From contig CBDHDN010000009.1 of assembly GCA_965261585.1 (NCBI GenBank), positions 1 to 44,379 of the forward strand: DNA of 44,379 nucleotides, in the 5' to 3' direction. Positions 25,699 through 34,308 of the stretch are shown here, in pieces. Origin of the DNA: CBDHDN01 sp965261585. Lineage in GTDB: Bacteria > Pseudomonadota > Alphaproteobacteria > UBA6615. The notes beneath the pieces were generated by a model, which ran no database searches, was not told the DNA's origin, and saw nothing but the letters and a program-made list of their open reading frames with translations. Every line of letters begins with the position of its first letter. Position 1 is the stretch's first letter. A program made the position numbers and the translations under genes.

Positions 25699-27060
25699 AT
25701 GCCCGCCCGACACCCCAAACTTCTCGCGCTCGCCACCGGCGCCGCCTTGGCGCTTTCGTTCGCCCAAACACCCGCTCTCGCCGAGGATCGCACCGAGATT
25801 GAGCTTTGGCATGCGATGGAAGGAGGCCTCGGCGAGGCACTCCGCGAAATCGTCGATCGCTTCAACGAGAGCCAGGACAAGTACCAGCTGAACGAGACCT
25901 ACAAGGGCCGTTACCGCGTCGTCCTGAACAACACGATCGCCGCCTACCGCGCCGGCGAGCAGCCGCATATCTTCCAGACCAGCCAACTTAGCGTGATCAC
26001 GCTGCTTCTGGCGGACGCCGTCGTCCCGGTGGAGGATATCCTGGACGCCAACGATGTTGAGGTGGACCTTTCAGCTTACCTGCCGCCGGTCGTTGATACC
26101 TACGTGGCCGACGGCAAAGTTATTGGCATGCCGTTCAACTCTTCCACGCCGATCATGTGGTACAACGCCGATCTCCTGCGTGAGGCGGGCTTCGAAGAGG
26201 GGCCCGAGACCTGGCAGGACATGGAAGAGGTGATCCGTACCGCGCAGGAGAAGGGCATCAAGGGTGCCGACGGCGACCGTGTGTGCGGCTTCGCCTACTC
26301 CGGCGGTTTGTGGCAAAACGTGGAGAACTGGTCCTCCATCCACGATCAGCCCTACGCGACCTTGGGCAACGGTCGCGATGGACTCGGCGTTGAGCTCCTC
26401 TACAACACGACCGAGGTCGTGACGCACCTGAAGCGCATGGTCCGCTGGCTCGACGAAGGGCTGGCCGAGTTCGGCGCCGAGAACCCCGCCGATTTCGGCA
26501 CGGGCGCCTACACCAACTGGATCTCGGGCAACTGCCTCTTCTTGAACACTTCCTCCGCGGCCCACCCCAGCGTGGAGAGCGTCGCCGAGTTCAACTGGGG
26601 GGCCAGCTTCTTCCCGCACGACAGCGACATCATCGACGAGCCGCGCAACTCCACCATCGGTGGCGGCGCGTTCTACGTCATGGAAGGGTTTTCGGAGGAA
26701 GAGCACGCGGGCATCGCCGAATTCTTCCGCCTCTTGACCTCCGAGGAGGTGCAGAAGCGCTGGCACACGGAGACCGGCTACGTGCCCATCACGAAGGCGG
26801 CCTACGAGGACCTGAAGTCCGCCGGCTACTACGAGGAAAACCCGTCCTACGAGATCCCGGTGCTGCAGCTTCTGCGCGGCGAGCCGGGCCCCAACAACCG
26901 CGTGCCGCGTGTCGGCAACTTTCAGAACGTGCGCATCCAGCTGGAGGCCGAGCTTCAGAAGGTCTACGCCGGCGAGCAGGACATCGACACGGCACTGTCG
27001 GAAGGCGTGCGCCGGGGTAACGAGCTCCTGCGCCGCTTCGAGAAGCAGAACACCCGCTAA
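25699..27060 (+). CDS. ugpB: Glycerol-3-phosphate ABC transporter, substrate-binding protein
   Basis: This periplasmic protein captures sn-glycerol-3-phosphate and glycerophosphodiesters. It is 453 residues: a Sec signal (HPKLLALATGAALALSFAQTPALA) followed by IELWHAMEGGLGEALREIVD. Segments that match E. coli UgpB by eye are MPFNSSTPIMWYNADLLREA, NSTIGGGAFYVMEG, HTETGYVPITKAAY and the ending RGNELLRRFEKQ. The start is 6 bp after AGGAG. It is the first gene of the operon and is followed by a hairpin that may raise its level over the permease genes. Confidence 0.95.
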   Translation: MPARHPKLLALATGAALALSFAQTPALAEDRTEIELWHAMEGGLGEALREIVDRFNESQDKYQLNETYKGRYRVVLNNTIAAYRAGEQPHIFQTSQLSVITLLLADAVVPVEDILDANDVEVDLSAYLPPVVDTYVADGKVIGMPFNSSTPIMWYNADLLREAGFEEGPETWQDMEEVIRTAQEKGIKGADGDRVCGFAYSGGLWQNVENWSSIHDQPYATLGNGRDGLGVELLYNTTEVVTHLKRMVRWLDEGLAEFGAENPADFGTGAYTNWISGNCLFLNTSSAAHPSVESVAEFNWGASFFPHDSDIIDEPRNSTIGGGAFYVMEGFSEEEHAGIAEFFRLLTSEEVQKRWHTETGYVPITKAAYEDLKSAGYYEENPSYEIPVLQLLRGEPGPNNRVPRVGNFQNVRIQLEAELQKVYAGEQDIDTALSEGVRRGNELLRRFEKQNTR

Positions 27061-27086
27061 GCAGCAGAACTTCCGCTAAAGGGAAC

Positions 27087-27111
27087 GGGCGCCCGGATCA
27101 TCCGGGCGCCC
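27087..27111 (+). terminator. Intra-operon hairpin between ugpB and ugpA
   Basis: GGGCGCCCGG-atcat-CCGGGCGCCC is a perfect 10-bp stem with no T run. Such stems after binding-protein genes usually stabilise the upstream message or partly stop transcription. Just before it, the last codons of ugpB are partly repeated (AGCAGAACACCCGCTAA, then AGCAGAACTTCCGCTAA). Confidence 0.6.
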
Positions 27112-27124
27112 GCCGCCCGCCACC

Positions 27125-28009
27125 ATGCGCCGCGTCATCTACGACCACAAGCTTCTTCCCTACTTGCTGCTCGCGCCGCAGCTTCTCATACTGCTGTGGT
27201 TTTTCTTCTGGCCGGCGGGCCAGGCCGTCTATCAGGCGTTCACCATCACCGACGCGTTCGGCGGCAACACGCAGTTCGTCTGGTTTGAGAATTTCACCCG
27301 CGAGTTCGCAAGCCCCGAGTACCGCAAAGCCGTCCTTGTCACGCTCATCTTCACTGTCGCGACAACGGTGGTGGCGCTGGCACTCGGGCTCTTGTTCGCG
27401 CTCGCGGTCGACCGTGTGATCCGGCCGGCGGGGGTGTACCGGATGATGTTCATCTGGCCCTTCGCGGTGGCCCCGGCAGTGGCGGGCGTTGTGTGGATGT
27501 TCGCGCTCGACCCGCAGGCTGGCATCGCCGCCTTCGCGCTGCGGCAAGTGTTCGGCATCGACTGGGATCCGGAGCTCAATCGGGTCGATGCCATGACCCT
27601 CGCGGTCATCGCCTCAGCATGGAAGCAAATCTCCTACAACTTCGTGTTCTTCCTTGCCGGCCTCCAGGCAATTCCCAAGAGCCTCATCGAGGCCGCGGCC
27701 ATGGACGGGTCAGGGCCGCTGCGGCGAATTCGCGACGTCATCCTACCGCTCCTGACGCCCATCACATTCTTTCTTGTAATTGTGAACGTCGTCTACGCGT
27801 TCTTTGAAACGTTCGGCGTGATCGCCGTCACCACCGCCGGGGGCCCAGGGGACTGGACGACGATCCTGGTCTACAAGGTCTACCTTGACGGCTTCGTCGG
27901 GCTCGACTTCGGCGCGTCGGCGGCCCAGTCGATCATCCTCATGGGCGTCGTCATCGCGCTGACGGTGCTGCAGTTCCGCTACATCGAACGCAGGGTTCAC
28001 TACACATGA
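27125..28009 (+). CDS. ugpA: Glycerol-3-phosphate ABC transporter permease UgpA
   Basis: It is 294 residues with six membrane helices, starting MRRVIYDHKLLPYLLLAPQL. The EAA loop that docks on the ATPase is EAAAMDGSGPLRRIRDVILP (about residue 196). AGGPGDWTTILVYKVYLDGF near the C terminus is typical. It pairs with UgpE; the ugpE start overlaps its stop by 4 bp. Confidence 0.95.
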   Translation: MRRVIYDHKLLPYLLLAPQLLILLWFFFWPAGQAVYQAFTITDAFGGNTQFVWFENFTREFASPEYRKAVLVTLIFTVATTVVALALGLLFALAVDRVIRPAGVYRMMFIWPFAVAPAVAGVVWMFALDPQAGIAAFALRQVFGIDWDPELNRVDAMTLAVIASAWKQISYNFVFFLAGLQAIPKSLIEAAAMDGSGPLRRIRDVILPLLTPITFFLVIVNVVYAFFETFGVIAVTTAGGPGDWTTILVYKVYLDGFVGLDFGASAAQSIILMGVVIALTVLQFRYIERRVHYT

Positions 28010-28929
28010 CCGCCGGCATGGTAGAGCGCACCCGCGTCCTCGACACCATCACCCATGTGCTGGTGATTGCGTCCATCGCGCTGATGGTGTTCCCCGTCTA
28101 CGTCGCGCTTGTGGCGTCCACCCACGACGTGAAGACCGTGAACCACCTCCCAATGCCGCTGATCCCGGGCGGTGAATTTGCCGACAACGTGGCGCTCGCC
28201 TGGCAGGGCGGTGACCTTGGGCGGCAGCTCTTCAACACCATGGTGCAGGCGAGCGGAATCGCGGTCGGCAAGATCGCCATCTCACTCTTGTCCGCCTTCG
28301 CGATCGTCTTTTTCCGCTTTCCGTTCCGCATGCTCGCCTTCTGGCTCATCTTCGTCAGCCTCATGCTGCCGATCGAGGTGCGCATCGTGTCCACCTACGC
28401 GGTGGCGGCCAACGCGCTTGCGCCTGTGGTGTGGCTGGCGGACCTTGTCGGCCTCGGCAGCATCATCGTACTCGACGTGAAGGTGTCGCTTCTGAATTCC
28501 TACTGGGGTCTCATCCTGCCGATCATTGCATCGGCAACGGCGACCTTCTTGTTCCGCCAGTTCTTCTTGACCATTCCGGACGAGCTTGTAGAGGCGGCCA
28601 AGATGGATGGCGCCGGCCCCATGCGCTTCTTCTTCGACATCCTGCTCCCCCTGTCCCGCACCAACATCGCGGCGCTCGGCGTCATCATGTTCATCGTGGG
28701 GTGGAACCAATTCCTGTGGCCGCTGCTCATCACGACGAGTGACGAATACCGCACCGCCATCATCGGGCTGGCCCAACTGATGCCCGGTCCCGAGAGCCTC
28801 TCGGGCGCCGTGGGCACCGGCTGGAACATCGCCATGGCGGCCGCCCTCATCGTGATGGCGCCCCCCATCCTCGTCGTCGCCGTGCTCCAGCGCCACTTCG
28901 TGAAGGGGCTGGTCGCGCAGGAGAAGTAG
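28006..28929 (+). CDS. ugpE: Glycerol-3-phosphate ABC transporter permease UgpE
   Basis: It is 307 residues, starting MTAGMVERTRVLDTITHVLV. SASAT-type core IIASATATFLFRQFFLTIPD and EAA loop EAAKMDGAGPMRFFFDILLP are near identical to E. coli UgpE by eye. It is about 25 residues longer because of an extra segment (NALAPVVWLADLVGLGSIIV and following) before NSYWGLILP. Forms the pore with UgpA. Confidence 0.95.
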   Translation: MTAGMVERTRVLDTITHVLVIASIALMVFPVYVALVASTHDVKTVNHLPMPLIPGGEFADNVALAWQGGDLGRQLFNTMVQASGIAVGKIAISLLSAFAIVFFRFPFRMLAFWLIFVSLMLPIEVRIVSTYAVAANALAPVVWLADLVGLGSIIVLDVKVSLLNSYWGLILPIIASATATFLFRQFFLTIPDELVEAAKMDGAGPMRFFFDILLPLSRTNIAALGVIMFIVGWNQFLWPLLITTSDEYRTAIIGLAQLMPGPESLSGAVGTGWNIAMAAALIVMAPPILVVAVLQRHFVKGLVAQEK

Positions 28930-28938
28930 GAGCGAAAC

Positions 28939-30045
28939 ATGGTCGACATCGCCATCGAGAGCGTTCGCAAGTCCTACGGCCGCCAGGAAGTGGTTCACGG
29001 GGTTGATCTTGCCGTGCGCGACGGCGAGTTCCTCGTCATCCTCGGCCCGTCGGGGTGCGGCAAGTCCACGCTTCTTCGTATGGTGGCAGGGCTGGAGCGC
29101 ATTACCGCCGGCGAGATCCGCATCGACGGCCAGCGCGTGAACGATCTGGAGCCGCGCGCCAGAGGCTGCGCCATGGTCTTCCAGAGCTACGCGCTCTATC
29201 CGCACATGAGCGTGGAGCAAAACATCGGCTATGCGCTCAAGATCGCCGGCGTGAAGCGGGCCGAGCGGCGCGAGAGGGTCCGGCGCACTGCCGCGACCCT
29301 GGGGCTGGAAGACTATCTTGAACGCAGGCCGGGCGAGTTGTCCGGCGGGCAGCGCCAGCGCGTGGCTATGGGCCGCGCCATTGTGCGCGAGCCCAAAGTG
29401 TTTTTGTTCGATGAGCCGCTTTCCAACCTCGACGCAAAACTGCGGGTCGCGATGCGCCTGGAAATCCGCCGGCTGCACGAGCGGCTAGGGGCCACCAGCA
29501 TCTTCGTCACCCACGACCAGGTGGAGGCGATGACCCTGGCCGACCGCCTGGTGGTGATGAATGACGGCCTCATCGAGCAGGTAGGCACCCCTCGGGATGT
29601 CTACGCGGTGCCCACGAGCCGTTTCGTGGCGCAGTTCATCGGCTCGCCTCCCATCAGCATTGTGGCGGGAACGGTGGAGGCGCCGGGCCGTGTGCGGATC
29701 GGCGACGGCGCGCTGGCCTTCCGGCAGGACGCCTTCCACGCGGCGTCCGGCACGGTCGTGGATGTGGGCGTGCGGGCTGAGGCGCTGCGCCTGTCCCCGG
29801 CCGAAGGCACCGAGGGCGTCGGCGCGACCGTTACATTGACAGAGGAGTTAGGCTCGGCGCGGCTGGTGCACCTCGACATCGCGGGGACGAGCGTCGTGGC
29901 GACCACCCCCAACAGCGCCACCTTCGCCCCTGGCACAAATGTTCGCCTGGAGGCGGCCGCGGGCGACGTTCAGCTCTTCGATGCAACCACCGGTGCGCGG
30001 CTTCGGCCGCAGCCTGACGCCGCCGCCGCGGCCCGAGCCGCTTGA
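28939..30045 (+). CDS. ugpC: Glycerol-3-phosphate ABC transporter ATPase UgpC
   Basis: It is 368 residues with Walker A GPSGCGKST, Q-loop VFQSYALYPHMSVEQNI, signature LSGGQRQRVAMGRA, Walker B and D-loop VFLFDEPLSNLDAKLR and the H-loop Asn-free VTHDQVEAMTLADRLVV. The C-terminal region from about 240 is a TOBE/MalK-like regulatory domain. It drives transport by the UgpAE channel. Nine bases separate it from ugpE. Confidence 0.95.
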   Translation: MVDIAIESVRKSYGRQEVVHGVDLAVRDGEFLVILGPSGCGKSTLLRMVAGLERITAGEIRIDGQRVNDLEPRARGCAMVFQSYALYPHMSVEQNIGYALKIAGVKRAERRERVRRTAATLGLEDYLERRPGELSGGQRQRVAMGRAIVREPKVFLFDEPLSNLDAKLRVAMRLEIRRLHERLGATSIFVTHDQVEAMTLADRLVVMNDGLIEQVGTPRDVYAVPTSRFVAQFIGSPPISIVAGTVEAPGRVRIGDGALAFRQDAFHAASGTVVDVGVRAEALRLSPAEGTEGVGATVTLTEELGSARLVHLDIAGTSVVATTPNSATFAPGTNVRLEAAAGDVQLFDATTGARLRPQPDAAAAARAA

Positions 30046-30053
30046 GGGTTCCC

Positions 30054-30918
30054 ATGCGCTTAGCAAGCTACAACATCCAATACACCCTTGGCCTCGACGG
30101 GCGGTTCGACCTACCCCGGATTGCCAAAACGCTTGAGGGCAGCGACATCATCGGGCTGCAGGAGGTGGACCGCCATTGGCGCCGCACCGGTATGCAGGAT
30201 CAGGCCGAGGCGCTCGCCGAGCACTTCCCGGGCTACCATTGGCTCTTCGCGGGCGGGTACGACGTCGCCGCCTATCATCCCGATCCCGCGCGCGCCAGTG
30301 CGGCCGAGCGCGGCCGCTGCCGACAGCACGGCAATATGGTCCTGTCGCGCTGGCCGATCCTGTCGGCTCGGACACTGCGCCTGCCCAGGGGGGCTGCCCG
30401 ACGAGTCGACGCAAGATCGCGTTCTGATCAAGGCGGTGATCGCCGTCCCCGGGCGTCCGTTGCGGGTCTACGTCACGCATCTGTGCCACGTTGGGGCGCA
30501 GACACGGCTGCCTCAGGTTGCCGCCATGAACGAGCTTCTCCCCACCCTATCGCGCGAAGGGGCCTCCTGGCGCGGCTATCATCACAAGGGCGACTTCTGG
30601 ACCGACGGGGACCCCGAACCTCCGAACCCGGACGACACGGTGCTGTTGGGTGATCTTAATTTCACCCCAGACAGCGAGGAGTATGCTTTGCTGGGCGGCG
30701 GGCCCACCGGGCTCCAAGACGCGTGGCGTGCGCTCGGCCGCGATCCGCACGATCCCGCGGCGTACACATTCAGCGGTGATGGCCCAGCTTACGAGACCAA
30801 GCGCATCGACTACGTCTGGGTGTCAGGCGGCCTCGTGGGGCATCTGGTACGGGCGTGGGTGGACACCGATGCGCAAGGCTCCGACCACTTCCCGGTTTTC
30901 GCAGAGCTTGCACTCTGA
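30054..30918 (+). pseudogene. Endonuclease/exonuclease/phosphatase-family hydrolase, one frameshift
   Basis: This metal-dependent phosphoesterase fold has MRLASYNIQYTLGLDGRFDL, the metal-binding Glu in IIGLQEVDRHWRRTG, the central HLCHVGAQTRLPQVAAM, LLGDLNFTPDSEEY and the C-terminal GSDHFPVFAEL. A run of six G (30388-30393) shifts the frame; with five, RLPRGLPDESTQDRVLIKAV reads through. It begins 9 bp after ugpC and so belongs to the operon, in the position of ugpQ, the glycerophosphodiesterase of E. coli. A role in releasing glycerol-3-phosphate from diesters is inference. About 287 residues when corrected. Confidence 0.8.
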
Positions 30919-31322
30919 TTGGTGCCGACGGTGCCCTTAAGGGCCGTTCTTGGAGCGCTCCAGGATGCCGCCCCGCTGAGCGATCTGAAGTCGGGCAACG
31001 CAGGTCTGAGGTGGTCGTATCGTGTGAGGCGCAACGTCCCGGTGCGCTGCCGCCGAGGCTGGTGCCAAACCTCAAAGAGACCGTTTCGAGGACAGCCGCC
31101 TCGCTCGCACGATCCGTGGTCAGATCCAAAGTCCGCTGCGCCGTCCAACCGAGCGCCAGAGCGCGAACCGCCCAGCCATCGCGAGAGCTCACGCAGTCAG
31201 GGGGGACACGCGGCTTCGAGGGCAACAGCGGTATGCCCTTCAGGATGGACGCGGGCATGACAATGGGTGGGCCGGGCGGGCTGCGTCTCCGTCGCTGACG
31301 GTTTTTCGAAGTCGATGCCGGG
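30919..31322. other. Non-coding stretch after the ugp operon
   Basis: About 400 bp with no start, ribosome site and codon pattern that fit together on either strand. No recognisable element end is seen. Confidence 0.4.
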
Positions 31323-31526
31323 ATGGCTCCAGAAGTCAGCGAAGTGAGAGAACCACCGAATGCGGTGGGTCACGATGCGATCGACGGGAGGCTGGCGGAA
31401 CGGCACGACAACCCGGAACCACTTTCTTCACTGGCCGAGGCAGGCGATGCCGCGGCGGCCATTGCGCTGGCGCGCCACACAGGAGACCTCGAACCGCTCA
31501 TAGCCCTCGCGGAGGCTGGTGACCTA
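31323..31526 (+). pseudogene. Hypothetical repeat-containing protein, cut by an IS630 element
   Basis: The frame ends in EPLSSLAEAGDAAAAIALAR and HTGDLEPLIALAEAGDLV, with LAEAGD repeated after 22 residues and helical spacing that recalls Sel1/TPR-like repeats. It is interrupted at TA 31525-31526 by the IS630 left end. The start at 31323 is uncertain. Function unknown. Confidence 0.35.
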
Positions 31527-32443
31527 GTGTGATGTCCCAGAGGTAGATGATATATTATGGGCAGTTTCCTATCAGGAGTCTGCCCATGCCCCGTGGTCGC
31601 CCTATCGAACCCGTCGTTCTCACGGACGACGAGAAAGATCAGCTCCTCAGCCTCGCCAACTCTCGCTCCTTGCCTCATGGAGTGGTGCGGCGTGCGCAAA
31701 TCGTTCTTGCCTGCGCCCAGGGCGAGGCGAACGCCTCGATCGCCCGGCGCCTGCGCCTGAGCGATGCCACCGTTGGCAAGTGGCGGAAGCGTTATCGCAT
31801 GCAAGGGATCGAGGGGTTGCACGATGAACTGCGCGCGGGCCGACCCAGAACCCATGACGATGAACGGGTCGCCGAGGTCATCAACACCGCGCTCCAGACC
31901 AGACCGCCCGATGGCGCCACCCATTGGAGCGTGCGCGCCATGGCCGAGCAAAGCGGCGTCTCCAAGAGCACCGTGCAACGCTGGTTCAGTCTGTTCGCCA
32001 TCCAACCCCACCGCCAGCGCTACTTCAAGCTCTCCAACGACCCCTTCTTCGTCGAGAAGGTGCGCGACATCGTCGGCCTCTATCTCAACCCGCCCGACCA
32101 CGCCGTCGTGCTGTGTGTCGACGAGAAAACCCAGGTCCAAGCGCTCAACCGCACCCAACCGATGCTGCCGATGGGGCTGGGCTACGTCGAAGGGGTCACC
32201 CACGATTACGTCCGTCACGGCACCACCACCCTGTTCGCCGCCCTCGACATCGCCACCGGACAGGTCATCGCCCAGTGCAAGAGGCGCCATCGCCACCAGG
32301 AGTTTCTCGCCTTCCTGCGCCACATCGACGCCAACGTCCCCGAACCCTTCGACGTTCACCTCATCGCCGACAACTACGCCACCCACAAGCACCCGAAGGT
32401 CAGAGCCTGGCTCGCAAGGCGACCGCGATACCACGTCCACTAC
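31527..32443 (+). mobile_element. IS630-family element, truncated on the right
   Basis: The left end GTGTGATGTCCCAG follows TA (31525-31526). The right half is missing from about 32443, where intron-side DNA starts. Confidence 0.75.
31586..32443 (+). pseudogene. IS630-family transposase, C terminus lost
   Basis: It starts MPRGRPIEPVVLTDDEKDQL behind AGGAG. It has two helix-turn-helix regions (RRLRLSDATVGKWRKRYRMQ, AEQSGVSKSTVQRWFSLF), the first catalytic Asp in VVLCVDEKTQVQAL and the second in HLIADNYATHKHP. It breaks after RPRYHVHY, just before the segment that would carry the catalytic Glu (SWLNQxExW in relatives), so it cannot be active. Confidence 0.85.
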
Positions 32444-33764
32444 AGCGGCAATCGTTCCAGCCCCTGCCGAGCTGCCCGCGGCCCTGCTCCTGCAGGATGC
32501 GCCCGAGCTTGGAGCCGAAGAGAGCGGCCGCGCGGCGGTGTCTCCGACACGCCCATTTCCAAAGCTGCTCCCAGATAAGGTGGTCCACCTTGTGGAAGGT
32601 GTCTTTGGCCACCTGGTTCTGGTGGTAGTTGGCCCAGCCCCTGATGATGGGGTTGAGCGTAGCTATCAAGTTTTCCTGCTTCGCCGTGGGGGACTTCTTG
32701 ATGATCTCCCGGACTTTGCGTAGGAACGCATGGCCGTTCTTCTTCGATGGTTTGATGATAAGAACCCCATCGTATTTTCGAGCGTTCCAGCCGAGAAAGT
32801 CGAAGCCCGTATCAACGTGCGCCACCTTGGTCTTTTCGGGTGACAGGGCAAGGCCCCGTTCCCGTAGAAAGTCCTCGATGACCGATCGTGCCTCTTCCAG
32901 CGTTTCTTGCGTTGCGCCGGTCAAAACGTCGGCATACCGAACCAGATTGACTTTATGTTCGTTGCGTTTCTTCTGCGGACGTCTGATTCCGAAGTGCCGT
33001 AGCAGCGTCGGCTCCAGACCGTCCAAAGTCATGTTCGCCAGCGTCGGCGAGATGATTCCGCCTTGCGGAGTGCCCGCCTCCGTTGGGAACATCTGGTTTT
33101 TCCAGACGAAGCCGGATTTCAACCACCTCTGGAGAACCGCCTTGTCCATGGGGATGTTGGCGAGAAGCCAGTCGTGGCTGATATTGTCGAAACAGGCGGC
33201 AATGTCAGCGTCAAGAACCCATTGAGCCCTGTTGGTGCGATTGGCCAGTACTTTGAAGCACTGTCCGATTGCATCACGGCTCGCTCGTTTCGGCCGAAAG
33301 CCGTAGGAGTTCGGGTCCGCTTGGGTTTCCGCGACCGGGAGCAGGGCTAGCAGGTGTAGAGCCTGCATGGCGCGATCCTGCATGGTCGGGATGCCTAGCG
33401 GGCGCTTCTTGCCGTTCTTTTTTGGGATGTACACCCGTCTCAGAGGGCTCGGTTGATATCCGCGCCTCCTGAGCGACATAACAGCTTTGGCTTTCGATCC
33501 CGGCGTGGACCACGTTTCTCCGTCCACTCCGGGGGTACGCTTGCCTTGGTTCTCAGTGACCCGCTTTACGGCGAGCATCTTGCCGTGCAGCGAGTGGGTC
33601 AGAAGCCATTGCAAGGCTTTCACCTTGCCCCAGCGTCCTTCCCTGGTCGCCTTCGCAATACGCCTTTGCAGCCTTCGAACGGTGCGATGCGCCTGCGCCC
33701 AGTCGATGCTGTGCCAGTCGATCTCGCCGCCGGAGGCCGCACCAGTCATGCTCATGACTGTCAT
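32400..33764 (-). pseudogene. Group II intron reverse transcriptase/maturase, damaged
   Basis: The start MTVMSMTGAASGGEIDWHSI at 33764 follows GGAGG. RT blocks are clear: TENQGKRTPGVDGETW, RRVYIPKKNGKKRPLGIPTM, YGFRPKRASRDAIGQCF, VLDADIAACFDNISHDWLL and TPQGGIISPTLANMTLDGLE. The active site reads LVRYADVLTGATQ where relatives have YADD followed by a hydrophobic pair, so a 6-bp deletion removed the second catalytic Asp. The maturase domain is present (IIRGWANYHQNQVAKDTFHK), but after LWKWACRRHRR the sequence is unrelated and runs into antisense IS630. The C-terminal DNA-binding and endonuclease parts are absent. Confidence 0.85.
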
Positions 33765-34303
33765 TTGCCTGTCCTCCTTTGCGATGGTTCTGCAAACTCT
33801 CTTGCGAGGAGAAACCAACCGGAAGTCTGCTCCCTTTCGGGCGGGATGATGTCGGATATTTCCTCAACCCCTATCCGCACGATTACAGCACGGCATTCGC
33901 TTTTTCCGGCATCCCATACCCGCATTCCCATCGGCGTTCCTTGCGGTTCGCTTTGCCCTGATGGGCGAGAATACGGGCTTACCATGTTCCGCATGAGTGA
34001 CAGTTGGAAGGTTAGGTGCCGACTATCCCCCGGTGGGGGCTGTTGTCCTTGCTCTGGTACTCGACCCGTCCAGAGACCGCCCCCACGTACCTTTTGGTTC
34101 ATGCCTGTCAGCATCTTTGGCATGTTACAATTTACGAGGTTTATCATCGGTTCACTTACGTTCACCATGCTTCCGAAGCCTAGCCCCCTGCTGCGTGATG
34201 CTCGCAGCTTCGCTTGCCCTCGCGGGGTCTGCTTCACCCTTGCGGGATCGGGGTACATTGTCGGAATGGCTTCGAACATCGCCGTTGCCAGCAATGCCCG
34301 CAC
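32444..34303 (-). mobile_element. Group II intron, 3' truncated
   Basis: The minus strand begins GTGCG at 34303, the conserved 5' start, followed by about 540 nt of structured non-coding RNA sequence (domains I to IV) before the maturase gene. The 3' side is lost: after the truncated maturase no domain V-like segment (34 nt with a GAAA loop) is found before the junction with the IS630 at 32443. Confidence 0.7.
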
Positions 34304-34308
34304 CCCTA

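Noticed and set aside
25463..25891. Leader gene starting MTDCTAAEALL that contains the NEVYLRP repeats
   Set aside because: It has a plausible ribosome site, but it runs out of frame into ugpB and the second half is clearly the shadow of ugpB. A short leader peptide cannot be excluded.
30919..31300. Frames of about 110-150 codons after the ugp operon
   Set aside because: Arg, Pro and Ser dominate the translations, none has a credible start, and frames on both strands overlap.
32444..32600. Domain V of the group II intron
   Set aside because: No 34-nt hairpin with a GAAA loop and the expected AGC-type base could be found on the minus strand before the IS630 junction.
33840..34300. Protein-coding frames of 60-180 codons between the maturase start and the IS630
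   Set aside because: This is the structured 5' part of the intron; the frames have no ribosome site or family similarity.
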